A DNA stretch of 64,000 nt, taken from Aselliscus stoliczkanus (lineage: Eukaryota; Chordata; Mammalia; Chiroptera; Hipposideridae). The notes below the pieces were generated by a model. It saw only the letters and a program-made list of their open reading frames with translations. It did not search any database and had not been told where the DNA came from. The stretch covers positions 36,661,501 through 36,725,500 of the forward strand of contig CM066735.1 of NCBI GenBank assembly GCA_033961575.1, in the 5' to 3' direction. Both the position numbers and the translations under genes were made by a program. Positions 58,462 to 64,000 of the stretch are shown here, one piece after another (position 1 is the stretch's first letter; each line of letters starts with the position of its first letter).

Positions 58462-60130
58462 TATTTAAAACCTAGCATTTCTCAAACCAAACACCAAACA
58501 TCTTTCTTATATAACATGCTTTATCCCGTGGCATGTTACATATCATGGGAAAACAGCAAGTTACTTAGTGAAGATAACTTCAGCTCTTTCTTTAAAGATT
58601 ATGATTCTACCATTTTTTTTCAAGGTTTTTACTATTAATAATCCATGATTTCTTCAAACCATGTTGTATGGGATACATGGATCAAGGGAAAAAATATTAG
58701 AGCAGCATTCTTTTGCCAGCATAATTGTCTTTTCTTTCAGTAACTGGACAGTGTTAACCAGGTATCTATTTGTAAGTAACAGTGTTCTAAAGCACTGGCA
58801 TTTTGTGGTCACCTAAAGCTATGATAGCCCTAAAATCAAGCATCAAATCAAAGAAGTCACTTGTTTTTATCTTTGTTTTCTCCTCATCTAGCTAAGTCAC
58901 AGTGGGAGTCAGAGGAGCTATTCGGGCTTCACTATGTCAAGACTGATAAGGCTGAACAGCTCTTGGCTTCTTCTTGTCTTGAGTTCTACATTATCTCTAG
59001 TCAAGGAAAGGTAATGTTCCCCTTTTTGCCAGTTTTCACTGCAATATCCAGCAGAAGGCAAGCAATTCTAATTAGGTTCTTGGTCATTGATAAGCCAATA
59101 ATTCTTCTTTATAGGTAACAGAAATGCTGTGCTTTCAAAATCAGGTAGCTTTCCTTTCTGTCAGAGATAAGCAAAATCTATACTATCTTATTGATTTGCC
59201 CAAACAATTAATTCATTGATTTTTTTCCCCATCTATAAAAACAACAGCAATAACAAAAAGCATACATACCCAGTGGGGGAAAATGGTAGAAATTAAAAGT
59301 CAGTTATGAATAAAAATCATCAATACAAAATAATACCTACTGATATTGCATTTTCTCAGTAGCTTACTTTTCATGGTTTTTTTCCAAAAGACTATTTCAC
59401 AGTATGTTGTCAAAACATAACAAAAATCCATGAAAATGATATAAGAAACTCCCTAGTAAGAGATGAAAGGACAGAAGAAATAATAGAGTTTGTATTTGTG
59501 TACATTTGCCTTCTAGTTCAAAAGTTTATGGTTTTCTTTTCATATTCAGTTGACACACTACTATGTCCCAGGCTGAAAGATCTGAACTATCACCACTCAT
59601 GAATTGTGAAAGCCAAGATGTTTGGGACATATACTGTATTTATGACCTTGAAAAGCAAAAACAGAGCAGGAAATTAATGGAAGTATACAGCACATTTGAA
59701 TCTATCTCATATTTAAAAAAAAAAAAAAGAGTCAAAATGTTAGAAGATTCTAAAAGCTAAAAATTTATGTCAGGCAATAGTGACTGACCAAGTGGGTTAG
59801 ATGAATAAATGTGTTTATTCATTTCTGATTGTTATATATATTTTACAGTTTTGCTTAAGGATAATGGAGGGTGCTCCCATGAGTTTAAAAAAGTACTTAA
59901 ATTTAAGTCTGAATCATACATGTAAACCATAAGACAAAGATCATATTATAAAAGAAAAAGGTGCCTCTTATTCTAGGAAGCTGTACCATTTTTAATGATC
60001 CTTAACTACTAAATATCTCACTAAGCAGTCTAAAATGTTTAATCAGAAATAACCCTGAAAACATATATGTTAATTCTGTAATGATTATCAATCTTGTGTA
60101 GGAAACCCTACATTATATGTAACATCAAAA
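58462..60130. other. Unassigned sequence
   Basis: No repeat recognised. A splice-bounded stretch lies at 58892-59010. The ORF 59563-59760 has no domain. Confidence 0.4.
58892..59010 (+). other. Low-confidence splice-bounded candidate exon
   Basis: A strong pyrimidine tract and acceptor (CTTTGTTTTCTCCTCATCTAG, ending at 58891) precede 119 bases that are open in one frame (motifs WESEELFGLHYV and SSCLEFYIISSQG) and end AAG before GTAATG. The peptide was not recognised. A noncoding exon or a chance pairing is equally possible. Confidence 0.2.
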
Positions 60131-60139
60131 GCTAGATAG

Positions 60140-60613
60140 GGGCCGGTCCAGTGGAGCGTTGGTTAAGAGCTGTCTTGGGACACCAGCTCTGAGCAGCAGG
60201 GTCCCAGTTCAGATCCTATATATAAGGGCCAGTGACACTGCCCTCTACAGCTAAGATTGTGAACAACATCTCGACCTGGAGCTGGGCTGCTGTGAGTCAC
60301 TAGCGATGGCGTAGGCTGTAGCCCTGCTGCAGTGGGCTGCCATAAGCTACAGTGAATGGCCAGCAGCCAGTATAAGCAGCCAGCAGCTGGCGAGAGCTGC
60401 CAAGAACTGCTGTGAGCTGCCAAAAGCTGCCGTGAGTGGCCGTCCAGAGGCCGGCAACCAATCTGCCTCACCCGGGGAGAGTGCAATGATAATACCAACA
60501 AGGGCCAGTGAAACAACATCCTCCACAACTAGACTGAAGAACCAAAGGACAGCAACTTGTCTGTTCCCCTCCCTCAGTGCCCCAATAAAATCTTAAAAAA
60601 AAAAAAAAAAAAA
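60140..60613 (+). mobile_element. Long T+ SINE with a variant head
   Basis: GGGGCCGGTCCAGTGGAGCG head with an extra CTCTGAGCAGCAGGGTCC part, B-box-like AGTTCAGATCC, body with an added GTGAGCTGCC repeat, and CCCAATAAAATCTTAAAA tail. The duplication CTAGATAG is at 60132-60139 and 60614-60621. Confidence 0.93.
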
Positions 60614-60621
60614 CTAGATAG

Positions 60622-61078
60622 AATTTTAATTGTCCAATCACAAAGATATTCTACTGAGTTATCTCAAAATTATAAAATATTAGGAAATAACTAGCCCACA
60701 TAGAATGTAACTGATATAACCCAATACCCACCAATTAGAAGTATTTGAAGTCATTAGCATATAATCAATATTTAAACCATAGAAGTGGATAAAATTGCCC
60801 AGAGAGAATATAGAATGAGAAGAGAACAGACTAAGGATAAAACAATACCTCAAAAAAAAACACCAAAAAAACCCAAAATAAACCATGGAGAACAACAACA
60901 TTTAAGAAAATAGCATTAAAGGAAACCAAAAAAAAAACCAAAAAAAACAAAAGAAACAAACAAAGGAAGCCAAAGAAGGAAACAAGAGGGTAACAGTAAA
61001 TGGGAAGGGGGCAGGAAGATAACCAGACAGAGAATTCAGAGGTCCAAGAGAAGAAAAAAATCTGGAAAATAATTTAGT
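60622..61078. other. A-rich unassigned sequence
   Basis: Adenine-rich with CAAA and AAAC runs; no gene or family recognised. Confidence 0.4.
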
Positions 61079-61079
61079 A

Positions 61080-61435
61080 ATTATCTTAACCTGCTATGGC
61101 TGCTATAACAAAATACCCAACAGAATTTAGTTTCTCACAGTTCTAGAGGCTAGATGTCCAAAATCAAAGTGTAGACAGATTTCATTTCTCCTGAGGCCTC
61201 TCTCCTTGGCTTATAGATGATGCTCACATGGTCTTTTCTTTGCACATGAATATCCCTGGTGTCCCTTCCTCTTCTAAGGACACCAGTCATATTGGATTAA
61301 GGCCCCTCCTATGACCACATTTAACCTAACCACCTCTTAATTATGTTTAAAAGGCCCTATCTCCAAATATAATCACATTGGGAGCGAGAGTTTCAACATA
61401 TGAATTTGCTGGGAACACAACTCAGCCACAGCAGT
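61080..61435. repeat. Common old mammalian interspersed repeat (name not assigned)
   Basis: CCTGCTATGGCTGCTATAAC, TTTCTCACAGTTCTAGAGGC and AAAAGGCCCTATCTCCAAAT are phrases of a very common placental repeat. The family could not be named from memory with confidence. Confidence 0.6.
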
Positions 61436-61464
61436 TGTCAAATATTTATTGAATGTTAAATACT

Positions 61465-61822
61465 GAGTGTTTGTGTCCCGCCAAAATGCATATGCTGAAA
61501 TCTAATCCCCAATGTGATGGTACCTGGAGGCCGGGTTTTGGGGAGACGATTAAACCATGAGTACAAAGCCCTTATTAATGAAATTAGTGACCTTATAAAA
61601 GAGGCCCAGAGAGCAGCCTCTCCCCTTCTGCCATATGAGGTTATAGGGAGAAGGCAACATGCCTATGAGCCAGGAAGCTGGTTCTCACAGACATCGAATC
61701 TGCCAGCACCTTGATTTTGGTTTTCCCAGCCTCCAGAATAATCGAAATAAATGTCTGTGGTTTATCAGCCACCCAGCTTATGGCATTCTGTTATAGAAGC
61801 CCAAACAGACTAAGACATTGAC
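61465..61822 (+). repeat. MLT1-type (MaLR/ERVL) LTR
   Basis: AAATGCATATGCTGAAATCT, ATGTGATGGTACCTGGAGGC, CTTATAAAAGAGGCCCAGAG and GCCACCCAGCTTATGGCATT, ending near CCCAAACAGACTAAGAC: nearly full length and in the usual order. The ORF at 61514-61714 is part of this LTR. Confidence 0.85.
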
Positions 61823-61839
61823 TATTCACTACACATAAA

Positions 61840-62305
61840 ATAAAATCCAAATTCCTTAGCGTGATATAAGATCCTGTACAGATTGGCCTTAATCAAACTT
61901 CTAGTCCCATATCCTCTAACTTTTCCTACTTATATCCCACATGTTAATTCCTCTGGGGAAATTTGCCCTCTCCTGATTATGCCTTGTTTTTATGCTTCTG
62001 TACTTTTTAGAGTCATCTTGATTCTCCACATGAGAAAATTTGACTTTCTTTGAAAACCTCCCTCAAATATCATTCTTTTCAAAAGACTGCCCTATCCTTC
62101 CTAGCAAGAAATACTTCCCTACTCTATGCTACCTCAGCATTTTGTTCCTATGCCACAAAGCATATATTAAATTCTATTATAATTACCTCTGCTAGAGTGT
62201 GACAACCTAGATCTTATTCATCTTTTATAAGTGTGTCCTCTAGTATCATTGCAGATATATAGCAAATGTTTCTCAAATGTAAGACAGTAAATAAATGAAT
62301 GTTTA
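61840..62305 (+). repeat. L2 LINE 3' fragment
   Basis: AAATCCAAATTCCTTAGCGT, AAGATCCTGTACAGATTGGC, GAAAACCTCCCTCAAATATC and the tail AAATAAATGAATG match L2 in order. Confidence 0.85.
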
Positions 62306-63434
62306 AAGAAAGAATAAGTACATTAATGAGCAGCTATACTTTATATATTGAGCTATTTCTATAATATAGATAGTGTGAAATACAAAAATGCTATATCCAA
62401 ATTTTTATATGTCAGGTTAGTGTTCAGCTGCTCTGTATTGTCACAGTTTATCAAATACTCACCAGAGCAAAAAAAACACTATGGTAGAAGTGGTAGAAAT
62501 TTTTAGATTTTATAAACAGAGCAAAACAAAACATATCTGCTGAACCTTAGCAAGTTTATATATTAAGAGAAAAGTCAAACTGCAAACTGGGAAAAACCAG
62601 AGGATCAAATTACATTCTTTCAGAACCTACTTGCTACATGTTTGGTTTATCCTGGTCTGTTATCCTGACAGTGAGTATTAAATTTGATATATTTTAGACA
62701 CAAAAGATTTGCCTGGGTGGATGTCACATTACAGTTCTCCTCAAGTTTTTCAATGTAAGAACCCAACAACAGTCTATCATCATTCAGGATAGCAGGAAAC
62801 AACATTTGTCTCCCTACTTTAAAACAGTTATAAAGCTTTGAATATCTATAGAGTACCTTCTTAATTAACAATGGAATTATTTACCCTTCCAGGAATAGGA
62901 GACATTAGTAATTCCATATTGATGAGGCAATAACTAAAAGATTTAACAGTAAAGGAGACAGCCAAAGTAGAGATCCAAAAAACTTGTCTCACTCAAGTCT
63001 CTGAATTGGGATAGGGGGGACTCCATTTTCCTAGTTCCCAAGTCACCACCTGTCAGTAAATGTTCTTGGAGATACATTAACTTTCTCAAAGCACAAGGGC
63101 ACAATTGCTTTTCATGCCAGCTGATTTCCATTAGCTCTCATATTATTGCCTCAGAACAACTGAAACAAGACTAAAATCATCAGTCATTTTCTCCAATAAT
63201 CCTCTCTGCTTCTTTGATTATTTTAATGACAGAGCATTGCGATTCAGCCCATAGAATTTGTTAAAAACATCCTACTAAATAATACCAGGATTTCTCCATT
63301 GTCATTTTTAACACAGTCTCTGTTTGAGTCATTTTGAACTCCAAGTAAAGCACTATGTATCAGTGTCTTTTCTCACCCAAAGCTGAGAAATTTGTCAATA
63401 GTGATTTTCTTCACAGTTGACAGAGTAATGCTTT
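62306..63434. other. Unassigned sequence
   Basis: No feature recognised; the short minus ORFs at 62647-62871 and 62943-63131 have no domains. Confidence 0.4.
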
Positions 63435-63449
63435 AAACACATGAAACAG

Positions 63450-63885
63450 GGCCGGCCGAGTGGCACGTTGGTTAGGAGCTGGCTTGGGACGCCAGCTCTG
63501 AGCAGCGGGTCCAGTTTTGGATCCCACATATGAGGGCCAGTGACACTGCCCTCTATAGCTAAGGTGGCGAACAACAGCTCCACCTGGCTGCCTCTATAGC
63601 TAAGATGGCCGGCGATGACATAGCTGCAATCCCTGCTGCAGTGGGCTGCCATAGACTACAGTGAGTGGCCGGCAGCCAGTGTGAGCAGCTGGCAGCCGGT
63701 GTGAGCGGCCATCCAGAGGCCGGGCACCTATCTGCCTCATCCGGGAAGAGCACAATGACGATACCAACATGAGCCAGTGAAGCAACGTCCTCCGCAACTA
63801 GACTGAAGAACAAAACGACAGCAACTTGTCTGTTCTCCTCCCCCAGTTCACCAATAAAATCTTTAAAAAGAAAAAGAAAAAAAAC
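63450..63885 (+). mobile_element. Long T+ SINE with internal rearrangement
   Basis: GGGCCGGCCGAGTGGCACGT head, body, TTCACCAATAAAATCTTTAAA tail. The duplication ACACATGAAACAG lies at 63437-63449 and again after the tail (63890-63902). The CTCTATAGCTAAGATGG module occurs twice, about 40 bp apart (63551 and 63592), where the other copies have a long GCTGTGAGTCCC segment. Confidence 0.93.
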
Positions 63886-64000
63886 ACACACACATGAAAC
63901 AGACCATTCCCTCTCCTGTTCAGAACACTCCTACCATATTGCATCTAACCTCCATGTGGCCTAGAAAGCACTGCATGCTCTTTCCTGCCTACCTTTTCTA

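Noticed and set aside
1..64000. tRNA genes at the SINE heads
   Set aside because: The heads have Pol III box-like parts but do not fold as complete cloverleafs and are followed by SINE bodies and tails.
1..64000. CRISPR arrays, operons, bacterial or phage systems
   Set aside because: The sequence is clearly mammalian; the direct repeats are microsatellites, LTR units or SINE tails with no spacer pattern.

Overview
This is a mammalian, AT-rich, intergenic or deep-intronic stretch with no recognisable protein-coding gene. Most of the identifiable content is interspersed repeat. The repeat mix is placental: MIR, L2, MLT1-type MaLR and L1 of several ages. The youngest layer is a tRNA-derived SINE set whose heads start GGGCCGGCC(G/A)AGTGG. 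Its longer members end in a run of TTCCCCAA motifs followed by AATAAAATCTTTAAA. From memory this style of SINE fits bats of the rhinolophoid/yinpterochiropteran branch; that assignment is an inference from repeat style, not a database match.

Layout. 1-897: a decayed mariner transposon on the minus strand, cut by the window edge. 1.0-7.1 kb: L2, old L1, microsatellites and a 1.08-kb solo LTR (5951-7027). 7.1-9.2 kb: three SINEs. 9.2-13.4 kb: mostly old sequence, an 84-bp mariner-type MITE (11628-11711) and a 600-bp trimeric SINE (12776-13380). 14.5-16.8 kb: a pile of L1 fragments, including one with the 5' inversion typical of twin priming. 16.8-28.3 kb: largely unassigned sequence with a CTCF-like motif, a second mariner relic and MIR/L2/L1 pieces. 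28.3-31.5 kb: three long SINEs and a 190-bp polypurine block. 31.5-42 kb: L2, an isolated LTR candidate (34271-34822), an older LTR-like unit, MLT1, a 5'-truncated L1 with a 16-bp duplication, and a second CTCF-like motif. 42-51 kb: SINEs, L2 and MIR. 51.6-53.4 kb: a SINE split by a second copy of the 6-kb LTR family. 53.4-64 kb: MIR, microsatellites, further SINEs, an MLT1 LTR and L2.

Nothing here forms a gene system. What can be read is a stratigraphy of insertions: L2/MIR/MLT1, then L1 and mariner, then the long SINEs, then at least one LTR into a SINE. The most informative structures are the modular SINE family (a short head-only form, a monomer, a roughly 440-bp T+ form and a trimer), the nested SINE/LTR pair with an expanded U3 repeat, the mariner/MITE pair, and two CTCF-like motifs. 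Two stretches with good splice signals are listed as low-confidence exon candidates.

Target-site duplications (TSDs) were read by eye. Repeat family names rest on remembered consensus features, and boundaries without a TSD are approximate.
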